Positions 7,053 through 14,139 of a stretch of 20,595 bases of DNA are shown one piece after another; positions within the stretch are counted from its first letter, which is position 1, and every line of letters starts with the position of its first letter. The notes below the pieces were generated by a model. That model was not told the origin of the DNA. It worked only from the letters and a program-made list of their open reading frames with translations, and did not search any database. The stretch is from Clostridiaceae bacterium. GTDB taxonomy: Bacteria; Bacillota; Clostridia; Oscillospirales; Acutalibacteraceae. Location: positions 1 through 20,595 of the forward strand of contig JAEDIL010000021.1 in assembly GCA_016292455.1 (NCBI GenBank), in the 5' to 3' direction. A program made the translations under genes and the position numbers.

Positions 7053-8171
7053 TCAGCCCCAGTAAATCAGGTTGAGAACATCGCTGGCATAAAATCCGCC
7101 CCACGCAATTTTCATCTGGAACCAGAACCATGCGGTGTAAAACAAGGCAAACGCAAGAATTGCCAGTGTTCTTTCTGTGCCCTCCCTGAAACACCGTTTA
7201 AACAGAAACGGATAAACCAGAAGAAGATAGTATGAATAATATGCTGCCAGACGCGCCATGAGATTGCCGCCTACAATTGAGGCGGCAATAAGGAAAGCAA
7301 GATTCAGCATTGCCATGTTGAATGCAAGCCTGTACTCACGGCTCGATTGAAGAGCTTTGTTGTTTCTGAAAACAAAACCGATTGCGCAGGGAACTCCGGC
7401 AACAATCGCCCTCAGACAGTTAACTCCCTCGAGCTCGGCAAGGTGGTTCAGCCGGCTGATATATTCTGTGTCTTCAAGAAAGCTCTGCAACTGCGAAAGA
7501 ATCGGTTCAAGAAATACCATTGCGACCATAAAAGCACAGATAGAAACAATGGCAACCCTGCTCCATGGTTTTATGAAAGAGACAATCAAACCAACCAGCA
7601 TAATATAAGCCGCTCCGTGGAACTGCGCTGCCAGAACAATGAGAAGTATATACCAGAAATACTTCTTTTTTACAAGCAGGTCGAACCCCCAAAAGAGAAG
7701 CATTATCGAAACAAACTGACGTGTGCCGTTGCACATATAGGAAAAGCCGGTTGAAGCGACGAAAAAGAATAAGCTGACTCCGGGCATCTCAGAATACTTC
7801 CGGACCGTTATACAAAGGCAAAGCACCTGAAAAACGGCTATCATAACAAACCAGACATATACGTTGTCTGAAATAACAGCCTTTATCACTGCCGCAATCT
7901 GATAAAAGAGCTTGTCTCTGTAATCAATGTTCAGTATTCCTGAAAGGTCAGTCGGCAGGTCTTTGAATGTTGAAACATACACCGGCGTATCCATCATGGA
8001 GCCGCGAAGCCCCATGAAAATAACAAGCGGCAAAAAAGCGAACAGATAGGAAATCAGAAGCGGCTTTGCTTCCGCCCTTCCTCCGACGGTGGAAACTCTG
8101 ACAAGGAACCACTTTTTATATGTGAGGGCAACGAAACATGACCACGCAAGAAGCGACCAATATACGGGCAA
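7053..8171 (-). CDS. epsG: EpsG-family membrane protein, probable polysaccharide polymerase
   Basis: This 372-residue, highly hydrophobic protein has roughly ten membrane segments. Near residues 48-73 a helix is followed by FMGLRGSMMDTPVYVSTFKDL, which resembles the first-loop LR.....DT..Y...F signature of EpsG proteins (Wzy-like exopolysaccharide polymerases). Later hydrophilic loops contain YMCNGTRQFVS and AQFHGAAY, also typical. Its likely role is to join lipid-linked repeat units on the outer face of the membrane. Translation starts at TTG (8169-8171) behind AGGTGAGGG; no upstream start is needed. It is 47 bases downstream of the dehydratase gene and 49 bases upstream of the ABC exporter. 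The substrate is unknown because no glycosyltransferases accompany it. Confidence 0.8.
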   Translation of the reverse strand: MPVYWSLLAWSCFVALTYKKWFLVRVSTVGGRAEAKPLLISYLFAFLPLVIFMGLRGSMMDTPVYVSTFKDLPTDLSGILNIDYRDKLFYQIAAVIKAVISDNVYVWFVMIAVFQVLCLCITVRKYSEMPGVSLFFFVASTGFSYMCNGTRQFVSIMLLFWGFDLLVKKKYFWYILLIVLAAQFHGAAYIMLVGLIVSFIKPWSRVAIVSICAFMVAMVFLEPILSQLQSFLEDTEYISRLNHLAELEGVNCLRAIVAGVPCAIGFVFRNNKALQSSREYRLAFNMAMLNLAFLIAASIVGGNLMARLAAYYSYYLLLVYPFLFKRCFREGTERTLAILAFALFYTAWFWFQMKIAWGGFYASDVLNLIYWG

Positions 8172-8218
8172 CTGCCCTCACCTGCCTTTCAGATAGTTTT
8201 CTTTTTTAAGCTGAATAC

Positions 8219-10111
8219 TCAGGAACCGGTTGCCGCTCGCTTTTCGCTTTCCCTTTCAAAGCTGTATTCTGCAACAAGCGAATGAAGCTGTTCTCTCAAT
8301 TGCTGCGGCGTCATGTTCTGAGCGTCCTTCAAAACTTCCAGATGCTCCATAATCTGCTTTTCGTCAATCGTTGCGGGATGACCGATGAAAATCAGGTCAT
8401 TCGCCGTTTTTTCAATTCCCTCGGTGTCCAGCAAAAGCTCTTCATAAAGCTTTTCACCGGGTCTGAGGCCGGTATATTTGATTTTCATGTCTATATCCGG
8501 TTCGAGCCCCGAAAGGCGGATCATGTTCCGGGCGAGGTCGTCAATTCTGACCGGCTCGCCCATGTCAAGAACAAAAATTTCTCCGTCCTTTGCGTATGCG
8601 CCTGCCTGTAAAACAAGGGAGACCGCCTCCGGAATTGTCATGAAGTAGCGGGTTATGTCCTTATGGGTAACAGTTATCGGACCGCCGTTTTCAATCTGCT
8701 TTCTGAAAAGAGGAATAACACTGCCGTTGCTGCCGATAACATTTCCGAAACGGACAGCGGCATAAATTGTCTTTGACTTTCTGCTGAACATTTCAATAAT
8801 CAGCTCGCATGTGCGCTTTGAAGCTCCCATGACGTTTGTCGGGTTAACCGCCTTATCGGTGGAAATGAGCACCATTTTTTCAGCATTGAAGTAATCTGCC
8901 GCAAATGCGACATTATATGTTCCGAAAATGTTGTTTTTGACCGCCTCTGCCGGAGAATCCTCCATCAAAGGAACATGCTTGTGTGCTGCCGCATGGAAAA
9001 CTATGTTCGGGCGGTAATGTTCAAAAATATCCATAATGCGCTTTTTATCCCTGACCGAACCTATCAGAACCTCCATTTCAAGCAACGGACAGTTGCGCAA
9101 AAGCTCCATCTGAATTGAATAAGCATTGTTTTCATAAATATCAAGAAGAACAAGCTTTTTCGGTTCAAGCCTTGCAATCTGCCGGCAGAGCTCACTGCCT
9201 ATTGAACCGCCCGCTCCCGTTACAAGAACCGTTTTTCCTAAGATATAGCTGCTTATCTCTCCAAGGTCGATTTTTATTGCATCGCGTCCGAGCAGGTCGA
9301 GAACATCGACTCTGCGGATTTTTTCAATGCGGACCTCTCCGCTCGCAAGCTGATGGATTGCCGGAAGAGTGAGAAGTTCACAGCCCGTTTTCTGACAGAC
9401 CTTTACAATTTCCCGCCTTTCCTTTGCGGCCACTGAGGGCACTGCAATAATTATTTCTTCAACGCGGTATCTTTCAACAACAGAAAGAATGTCGTCTCTT
9501 GTTCCGACAATTTTCACGCCGTTTAGCCGTCTTCCCAGCTTGCGTCTGTCATCGTCAATTATGCAGACAATGCGGTTTTTTGAACGCGGATTATTCTTCA
9601 TTTCGCGAAGCACAATATCTCCGCTTCTGCCTGCGCCGAAAAGAAGAGTTCTCTTTTTTCCGTTGCCTTTTGAAAAAGTGAATATATCCTTTGAAATTCT
9701 CCCCAAAAACCTTAGGCAGCTTATCATTGCAATGAACAAAATGGCGCGCATAAGAGGATATGAACGCGGAAAAGCACAGTTTGTAATCTTTGAATAGAAA
9801 AAATCAAAGGTTGTTGAAACAAGGGCTGCACAAACAATTCTGACAAGCTCGTCCATTCCTGCATAGTCCCACACGATTGAATAGAGACGGAACAGAGCGA
9901 GCGAACCGAGCGCCGCAATTGTGCTTGCCAAAGAAACTTTTACAAATGAATCAAAAAAGCCCGATGCAAGAAGCTCATTAAAGTCAAACTCAAAGCGCAG
10001 AAACAGCGCAAAAAGACCGGCGGAATTTACAAAAACAATATCCGCCAGAATCAGTCCGAGAGTTGCAAGCAATCCACCCTGCATTATCCTTTTTTTATTT
10101 TTGAGCTCCAT
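8219..10111 (-). CDS. capD: CapD/WbpM/PglF-type membrane nucleotide-sugar 4,6-dehydratase
   Basis: This 630-residue protein has four N-terminal membrane helices (about 12-40, 56-80, 88-106, 118-138). A first Rossmann domain begins LLFGAGRSGDI (156-166), and a second short-chain dehydrogenase domain begins VTGAGGSIGSE (297-307). The catalytic region reads STDKAVNPTNVMGASKR (417-433). Met428 occupies the usual Tyr position and Lys432 follows, the S-M-K arrangement known for WbpM-type enzymes. Members typically convert UDP-GlcNAc to a 4-keto-6-deoxy sugar, the first step to residues such as bacillosamine, QuiNAc or FucNAc. Full length matches the family. ATG start at 10109-10111 follows a GGAAGG site. 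It sits between the S26 peptidase and EpsG-like genes, consistent with supplying a sugar precursor. The exact product sugar cannot be told. Confidence 0.92.
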   Translation of the reverse strand: MELKNKKRIMQGGLLATLGLILADIVFVNSAGLFALFLRFEFDFNELLASGFFDSFVKVSLASTIAALGSLALFRLYSIVWDYAGMDELVRIVCAALVSTTFDFFYSKITNCAFPRSYPLMRAILFIAMISCLRFLGRISKDIFTFSKGNGKKRTLLFGAGRSGDIVLREMKNNPRSKNRIVCIIDDDRRKLGRRLNGVKIVGTRDDILSVVERYRVEEIIIAVPSVAAKERREIVKVCQKTGCELLTLPAIHQLASGEVRIEKIRRVDVLDLLGRDAIKIDLGEISSYILGKTVLVTGAGGSIGSELCRQIARLEPKKLVLLDIYENNAYSIQMELLRNCPLLEMEVLIGSVRDKKRIMDIFEHYRPNIVFHAAAHKHVPLMEDSPAEAVKNNIFGTYNVAFAADYFNAEKMVLISTDKAVNPTNVMGASKRTCELIIEMFSRKSKTIYAAVRFGNVIGSNGSVIPLFRKQIENGGPITVTHKDITRYFMTIPEAVSLVLQAGAYAKDGEIFVLDMGEPVRIDDLARNMIRLSGLEPDIDMKIKYTGLRPGEKLYEELLLDTEGIEKTANDLIFIGHPATIDEKQIMEHLEVLKDAQNMTPQQLREQLHSLVAEYSFERESEKRAATGS

Positions 10112-10161
10112 TCATTTCTTTTCCTTCCGGCATTTCTTCCATATCTGAAAGTCTGCTAAAC

Positions 10162-10599
10162 TCAAACAGGAATCTTTCGTTCTGTTTTAAAAAACCTCCG
10201 TTTATATCTGAGCCACAGCAAACTGTTTTTTGAATACTCCTTTTTTCCCCGTACCACTCCGGAACAGACCGCAAGAAGCTGCCTTTTTCCGACAGGGCCC
10301 TCCACTCTCCTTTGTGCGTCGCCTGAAAACCAGAAGAAATCCTTTTTTCTTTTCACAACGCGGTGGAGAACATATTCGCCGTTTTTTCTGCAATAGAGCA
10401 CTATATCTCCGCGCTTAGGCGGTTTTTTGATTTTTTCAAGAATTACGCTGTCGCGTCCCTCTTCGAGAAACGGAAGCATGCTTTTTCCCGTAACAGCCAG
10501 CTGAACCGTTTCTCCCGCGGCAAGCTTATACATGATTATCTTCGCAAAACCGCTGTCGCCGATTCTGCTCCTGACAGCTTCAAGCTCTGTTTCTTTCAA
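10162..10599 (-). CDS. Soluble S24/S26-family (signal peptidase-like) serine peptidase
   Basis: This 145-residue protein matches the S26-like core. A nucleophile box VTGKSMLPFLEEGRD places Ser40, GDIVLY lies at 64-69, and YVLHRVV places His79 where bacterial type I signal peptidases have Lys, as in SipW and archaeal/eukaryotic enzymes. FSGDAQ follows at 91-96. No membrane helix is evident, so it would be cytoplasmic or peripheral, unlike a normal signal peptidase. The TTG start (10597-10599) follows a strong AAAGGAGG site and overlaps, as TTGA, the stop of the shifted frame of the preceding nucleotidyltransferase gene. Such small peptidases often occur beside NTP_transf_5 and ABC exporter genes in Clostridia (from memory). 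The substrate is unknown, and no precursor peptide was seen. Confidence 0.82.
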   Translation of the reverse strand: MKETELEAVRSRIGDSGFAKIIMYKLAAGETVQLAVTGKSMLPFLEEGRDSVILEKIKKPPKRGDIVLYCRKNGEYVLHRVVKRKKDFFWFSGDAQRRVEGPVGKRQLLAVCSGVVRGKKEYSKNSLLWLRYKRRFFKTERKIPV

Positions 10600-10900
10600 G
10601 TCTTTTCCTCCTTTGAACTGCCTGACGGCGGAACAATTCCCAGCTGTTCCATGAGTTCCGGTCTTTCCCGGGCAATTACCGAGCTTTGAGACGGCGTTCC
10701 TACAATTTCTTTTTTCCCCCGACTGAGCAAAGGTATTTCATTATGCGCGAAGCCGCATAGCAGGGATAAAGCACGGGAAAGCGTTCAAGAGCAGGATGAT
10801 TTGCGGCAAGAGTCTCCCTTTTCGGAAAAACGGCGCGAAAAGCTGAAAGTCTGTTGCTTTGATTTTCAACAGCAGAAAGAGTCAGCGAAGCGCTGTGGGC
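10596..10900 (-). pseudogene. C-terminal part of the NTP_transf_5 gene, cut off by TGA and a frame slip
   Basis: Reading continues in frame past the TGA at 10901-10903 for 64 codons and looks like the C-terminus of the family: HSASLTLSAVEN, then VFPKRETLAANHPALERFPV and YAASRIMKYL. At the run GGGGGAAAAAAG (10709-10720) this frame would stop at TAG 10700-10702. Moving back one base at A AAA AAG (10709-10715) instead opens a frame with VIARERPELMEQLGIVP, similar to the closing helix of this family. That frame ends at TGA 10596-10598, overlapping the TTG start of the peptidase gene. The rejoined product would be about 408 residues, near family length. Either this is a decayed gene, or one or both lesions are sequencing or assembly errors. 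Programmed -1 slippage could explain only the second lesion. Confidence 0.7.
10709..10715 (-). other. A AAA AAG slippery heptamer / homopolymer frame slip
   Basis: On the minus strand the incoming frame reads GGG GGA AAA AAG AAA TTG TAG. The heptamer A AAA AAG is in the register used by bacterial -1 frameshift sites such as dnaX, and the zero-frame stop comes two codons later. The -1 frame continues into family-like sequence. A lost base in the G5-A6 run explains the same facts equally well. I saw no convincing downstream stem-loop. Confidence 0.45.
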
Positions 10901-11821
10901 TCAGGAAGGCTCTCCGAAGCCGTATACACCGCCCCTGAGAATATCGTCAAGAAGTCCTTCCCTGTTCATAACACCCCGACCGGCAAAAGGAAGAAGGCTT
11001 TCAAAGCCAAGGTCGTTTGCGGCAATATCCAAAAGTGTTTCAAAAAAAGATGCCGCGCCGAACAGAGACAAATCTCTGCGAAGCCGGGGCAGATCTGTTT
11101 CGTCAATATGACTTTCCAGAAAAACGGCAATATCGCATACCTGCCGGACTCCGAAGCCGCTGTGAATGAAGTGTTTGTACGCGTGGCAGACAAGGTAAAG
11201 CAAATTCTGCTGCGGTGAAAGAGTAAGTATTTCTCTGCCATAAACACTGCACGACACAGCGTTATCAAACGGCGAAGCAAAAAGCGAATTGAGCACCTCG
11301 CCGGGCTTTCCGCCGACAGAAAAAGGAGTGGTTCCGGCTTCAACAATGAGAGAAGTAGCCTTATCAACAAAAGATGCTTCGGTTTCGGTACGCTTTCTCC
11401 GGACAAAGCCCTGCTTTTCCATGAAAGCGCAAAACGAATCAAGCTGTCCGTCTTCAAGAAGGAGGTCTTCGTCCGTTGAAACGCGGCATTCGCCGTTATT
11501 ATAAAGGGAACGCAAAACTACTCCTTTTACACAGATTGCTCTGATGTTCTGCTCTGAAAGCTCATGATATAAGGAAAGAAAACGCTCTGTTCTGACGCTC
11601 TGAGATGAAAACTGACGAAGTGCAAAGCCCTTAACACTCTTCACCGCATCGCTTCCGGAATAAGAAGCATAAAGAGCGGAATAAACAAGCGGCAGAATAT
11701 TATGAAGTCTTGAAAGCTCAAGAACGTCCATGAGTGTTTTTTCGTCAAGCTCCGGAAGCGTTTTTTCTTCGTTAAAGCAGCATGAAACGACCTGCAAAAA
11801 TGCTTTTTCCGTCTGTTTCAT
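10901..11821 (-). CDS. NTP_transf_5-family nucleotidyltransferase, truncated by in-frame TGA
   Basis: This 306-residue open frame is the N-terminal three quarters of an uncharacterised nucleotidyltransferase (NTP_transf_5, PF14907-like). The motifs visible are RAICVKGVVLRSLY (94-107), the metal-binding acidic pair in STDEDLLLE (Asp117, Asp119) and the helix HAYKHFIHSGFGVRQVCDIA (213-232), which strongly resembles the family's HSGFG-R-CD segment. The frame stops at TGA after GVYGFGEPS, exactly where the family normally continues. The missing C-terminus is present downstream (10596-10900). A CGA-to-TGA change would explain the stop. The catalytic core is complete, so a shortened protein might still fold. 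The ATG follows a weak GGGGG site, and a good promoter lies upstream. The role of the family is poorly defined; members occur in polysaccharide and peptide-modification clusters. Confidence 0.8.
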   Translation of the reverse strand: MKQTEKAFLQVVSCCFNEEKTLPELDEKTLMDVLELSRLHNILPLVYSALYASYSGSDAVKSVKGFALRQFSSQSVRTERFLSLYHELSEQNIRAICVKGVVLRSLYNNGECRVSTDEDLLLEDGQLDSFCAFMEKQGFVRRKRTETEASFVDKATSLIVEAGTTPFSVGGKPGEVLNSLFASPFDNAVSCSVYGREILTLSPQQNLLYLVCHAYKHFIHSGFGVRQVCDIAVFLESHIDETDLPRLRRDLSLFGAASFFETLLDIAANDLGFESLLPFAGRGVMNREGLLDDILRGGVYGFGEPS

Positions 11822-11854
11822 GCTTCACTACCCCCATGATATTGAGTCATTCGG

Positions 11855-11884
11855 ATTATAACATACAAAATATGTCGATGTAAA
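11855..11884 (-). promoter_or_regulatory. Sigma-A promoter for the nucleotidyltransferase-ABC transporter unit
   Basis: The minus strand carries a perfect TATAAT (-10, 11855-11860) and TTTACA (-35, 11879-11884, two positions off TTGACA... one base off at position 3) separated by 18 bases. The -10 box lies about 33 bases upstream of the ATG of the nucleotidyltransferase gene. It probably drives the five-gene unit down to the ABC exporter. Confidence 0.7.
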
Positions 11885-11982
11885 TCGTGAAAAACACTAA
11901 AATGAATCCGACTAAAAGCCGGAATAAACAGCAAAATAACCGCCGAATCGGCATTTTTTATACCGATACAGCGGTCAGTCTG

Positions 11983-12714
11983 TTACGGCAACAGCTCTTG
12001 CTGTTCCGCGTTTAAAAACAACAGTCCGAATGCAAAGCTGTTTTTCAAGGTACGGCGGCGATGCAAAGCGTACGGAAGAGAAAAAACAAAAACGCAAAGC
12101 AGGCTATACATAAAAAGCTCTCGCCGGAGTTTCCGGTATCGGCTGAGATTTGAAGCCATTGTTTCGGCACTCGTTCTTATGCAGCCTGCAATATTCTTCT
12201 GCGGACACAGAAGGTATACATATCCGCTGAGGAAGAGAAGTGCGGAAACTCTCCGGAAAAACAAAACGCCGGGCAGCAGTAAAAGAGCGGCAAAAGCCAA
12301 AAGACACAAGGTCGCTTTAAGCGGCAGACTGCCTGCAAGGCGAAAAAAAGCAAATATTAAAATTGCCGCAGGAGAAATGAAAAACAAAAGCGCCGCCGCT
12401 TTGAGCAAAAAAACAATAAGACCGAGAACCGCTGAACCGGAAAGCTGAGAACAAGGCAAGGAAACACCCTTTTCTCTGCAAACATTCATAAAAAAGCGCC
12501 GCTCATTTGCCGACTTGAAAAAGCACAGCGAAAATAATCCGAAAAAAGCAAACGGAACGCCGAAAACAGCATTGAAAACAAAGAGAGCTTCGTTCCTCAG
12601 CACGTTTCTGATAACATACGGCAGGAGATTAAGCAGAATCACAGCCGCCGTCTCACCGACAACAGCAAAAAACCAGGGCACAGCTTTGTTTGATTTCTTT
12701 TGTGGGCTCTTCAT
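11983..12714 (-). CDS. Hypothetical multi-pass membrane protein
   Basis: I do not recognise this 243-residue protein with confidence. It is very hydrophobic, with about five or six predicted membrane segments (approximately 13-34, 43-65, 94-124, 132-152, 155-170, 200-217) and a basic N-terminus (MKSPQKKSNK). Between the last helices is a cytosolic-looking stretch, CIRTSAETMASNLSRYRKLR, that faintly recalls DUF975-type proteins; I give this little weight. It starts at ATG 12712-12714 behind a weak GGTGA site and is transcribed in the same direction as the polysaccharide genes, but it is separated from them by 161 bases containing a new promoter, so it is probably monocistronic. The gene is Phe- and Leu-rich with little polar sequence. 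No function can be assigned. Confidence 0.6.
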   Translation of the reverse strand: MKSPQKKSNKAVPWFFAVVGETAAVILLNLLPYVIRNVLRNEALFVFNAVFGVPFAFFGLFSLCFFKSANERRFFMNVCREKGVSLPCSQLSGSAVLGLIVFLLKAAALLFFISPAAILIFAFFRLAGSLPLKATLCLLAFAALLLLPGVLFFRRVSALLFLSGYVYLLCPQKNIAGCIRTSAETMASNLSRYRKLRRELFMYSLLCVFVFSLPYALHRRRTLKNSFAFGLLFLNAEQQELLP

Positions 12715-12881
12715 TCACATCACCGCTATTGTTTTAGGCAAGCCGGCTTTGATTTATTCTTCTTTTATCAGTCTGAACGCTTCGCTTCTTCTTCATCATC
12801 ACGCGGCTGAAAGCGGATACAGCACAAAAATGAAACACTTTTGCGTTACAGATTATTCTGTTGTTCAAATCAAAAGACAAA

Positions 12882-12934
12882 GACAGCCGAAACGGTCTGA
12901 TCCGAAAACTATCAGTCCGACCACTCCGGCTGTC
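12882..12934 (-). terminator. Terminator after maf
   Basis: Outer arms GACAGCCG (12882-12889) and CGGCTGTC (12927-12934) enclose a second imperfect stem, CGGTCTGAT with ATCAGTCCG (one mismatch). On the minus strand the hairpin is followed by TTTGTCTTTTGATTT. It begins 16 bases after the maf stop. The remaining gap up to 12714 shows nothing else I can name. Confidence 0.7.
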
Positions 12935-12949
12935 AGAAAAACAAAAAAA

Positions 12950-13528
12950 TCAAAGACTTACCCTGCCCTCGATTCCGAAACGCGCGAGCGACCTTGCACA
13001 TTCATTGACAGGCAGTCCCATAACTGTGAAGTAGTCCCCGTCAAGCTTTCTGACAAGTACGCTTCCGAGTCCCTGGATTCCGTAGGCTCCCGCCTTATCC
13101 ATCGGCTCGTTTGTATTTATATACGTCCTTACGGTTTCATCTGAAAGAGGATAAAACTCAACCTTTGTGCAGGAAACAAAGCTTTCCTCACGCTCTGAGT
13201 CGGCAATGCAGACGCCTGTGTAAACCTCATGCGTTCTGCCCGAAAGGGAGCGCAGCATTTCTTCTGCTTCCTCGTAATTTTTCGGCTTTCCGAGAATCTT
13301 TCCGTCAAGGGCAACAACAGTGTCACAGCCGAGAACGACCGCGTCGGTTTCGTATTTCAGAACGGAACGTGCTTTTCTTTTTGCAAGTTCATTCACCGCG
13401 TCGGAAGCGGAAATTTCCGGCGGCAGCGTCTCGTCCGCATCGGAGGGAATAACCTCAAAGCGGTAGCCTGCGTTCAGAAGCAGCTCGCGCCGTCTCGGAG
13501 AAGCCGAAGCAACAACAAAGCGTTTCAT
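12950..13528 (-). CDS. maf: Maf-family nucleoside triphosphate pyrophosphatase
   Basis: This 192-residue protein matches Maf, a house-cleaning enzyme that hydrolyses dTTP/UTP or modified nucleotides to the monophosphate. The N-terminus VVASASPRRRELL (5-17) is the signature nucleotide-binding loop. PSDADET follows at about 33-39, then VVLGCDTVVALDGKILGKP with the catalytic Asp, then SGRTHEVYTGV and the C-terminal KAGAYGIQGLGS motif. Length is normal. The ATG overlaps the stop of the upstream nudix gene as ATGA, so the two are translationally coupled and form an operon of nucleotide-pool sanitation functions, ended by the hairpin at 12882-12934. Maf also has a historical link to septum formation in Bacillus. 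Confidence 0.96.
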   Translation of the reverse strand: MKRFVVASASPRRRELLLNAGYRFEVIPSDADETLPPEISASDAVNELAKRKARSVLKYETDAVVLGCDTVVALDGKILGKPKNYEEAEEMLRSLSGRTHEVYTGVCIADSEREESFVSCTKVEFYPLSDETVRTYINTNEPMDKAGAYGIQGLGSVLVRKLDGDYFTVMGLPVNECARSLARFGIEGRVSL

Positions 13529-14070
13529 ATTTTCCCCTCCTCAACAAGTCTTGCCGTTTTCAGAACAAGAGCAACCGTTTTGCTGTCGGCAATTTCTCCG
13601 TTCATTACAAGCTCAACGGCTTTTGAAAGCTCAATTTCCTCAACCGAAAGAAATTCGCCTTCATCAAGGTGCTGACAGGTTTTTTTCAGTCCGAGCGCAA
13701 GGTAAAGGTGAATTATCTCCGTACAGTAGGCAACGGTCGGATAAACCTCACCCATCGGAATCACTTTTTCGGCAACAACGCCACATTCCTCTTCAAGCTC
13801 GCGAAGTCCGGCAAAAAGCGGTTCTTCTCCTTTTTCAAGCTTTCCGGCAGGAAGTTCAAGCAATACTCTGCCGTAAGGATAGCGGAACTGACGAACAAAA
13901 AGCAATGTGTTCCTCTCCGTCAGCGCGGCAACACAAACGCCGCCGTGGTGTTCAACAACCTCACGGGTAGAGTGCTTTCCGTCCGGCAAAACAACTGTGT
14001 CGTTATACACATTGATAATTCTGCCTTCAAAAACAGTCTTTCTTTCAATCATTTTTTCGGTCATGTCCAT
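13525..14070 (-). CDS. Nudix hydrolase, ADP-ribose pyrophosphatase-like
   Basis: This 181-residue protein carries a complete Nudix box at about 76-98 (GKLEKGEEPLFAGLRELEEE, then CGVV), with the RELEEE metal-binding glutamates. The N-terminal beta-strand region VFEGRIINVYNDTVVLPDG, the FVRQFRYPYGRVLLELPAGK segment before the box and GEVYPTVAYCTEIIHLYLA after it are typical of ADP-ribose pyrophosphatases (NudF/YqkG group). These cleave ADP-ribose to AMP and ribose-5-phosphate. The ATG at 14068-14070 lies after GAGGG with good spacing; a second in-frame ATG two codons later is possible. It is first in a two-gene operon with maf and divergent from the M14 peptidase gene, with a 69-base spacer in which I found no clear promoter for either side. 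Confidence 0.94.
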   Translation of the reverse strand: MDMTEKMIERKTVFEGRIINVYNDTVVLPDGKHSTREVVEHHGGVCVAALTERNTLLFVRQFRYPYGRVLLELPAGKLEKGEEPLFAGLRELEEECGVVAEKVIPMGEVYPTVAYCTEIIHLYLALGLKKTCQHLDEGEFLSVEEIELSKAVELVMNGEIADSKTVALVLKTARLVEEGKI

Positions 14071-14139
14071 ATTTTTCCCTCAATTCCGGCATATAGTTGA
14101 GTTTCTGATGAATATATATTGGTTAAAGGATGTGTTTTT

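Noticed and set aside
10901..10903. TGA recoded as selenocysteine or as a sense codon
   Set aside because: TGA ends several other genes here, the family has no Sec or Trp expectation at this position, and no SECIS-like stem was evident just downstream.
11940..11962. GCCG-AAT-CGGC followed by six T on the plus strand as a terminator
   Set aside because: The stem is only four base pairs and no plus-strand gene precedes it.
12515..13144. 209-codon plus-strand open frame spanning the gap between the membrane protein and maf
   Set aside because: It runs antisense to parts of two minus-strand genes and through the maf terminator; composition is Lys/Thr/Pro-rich and unlike a folded protein.
14071..14139. 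Promoters for the nudix and M14 genes in their 69-base divergent spacer
   Set aside because: TATATT- and TATAGT-like boxes exist on both strands, but none has an acceptable -35 at 16-18 bases.
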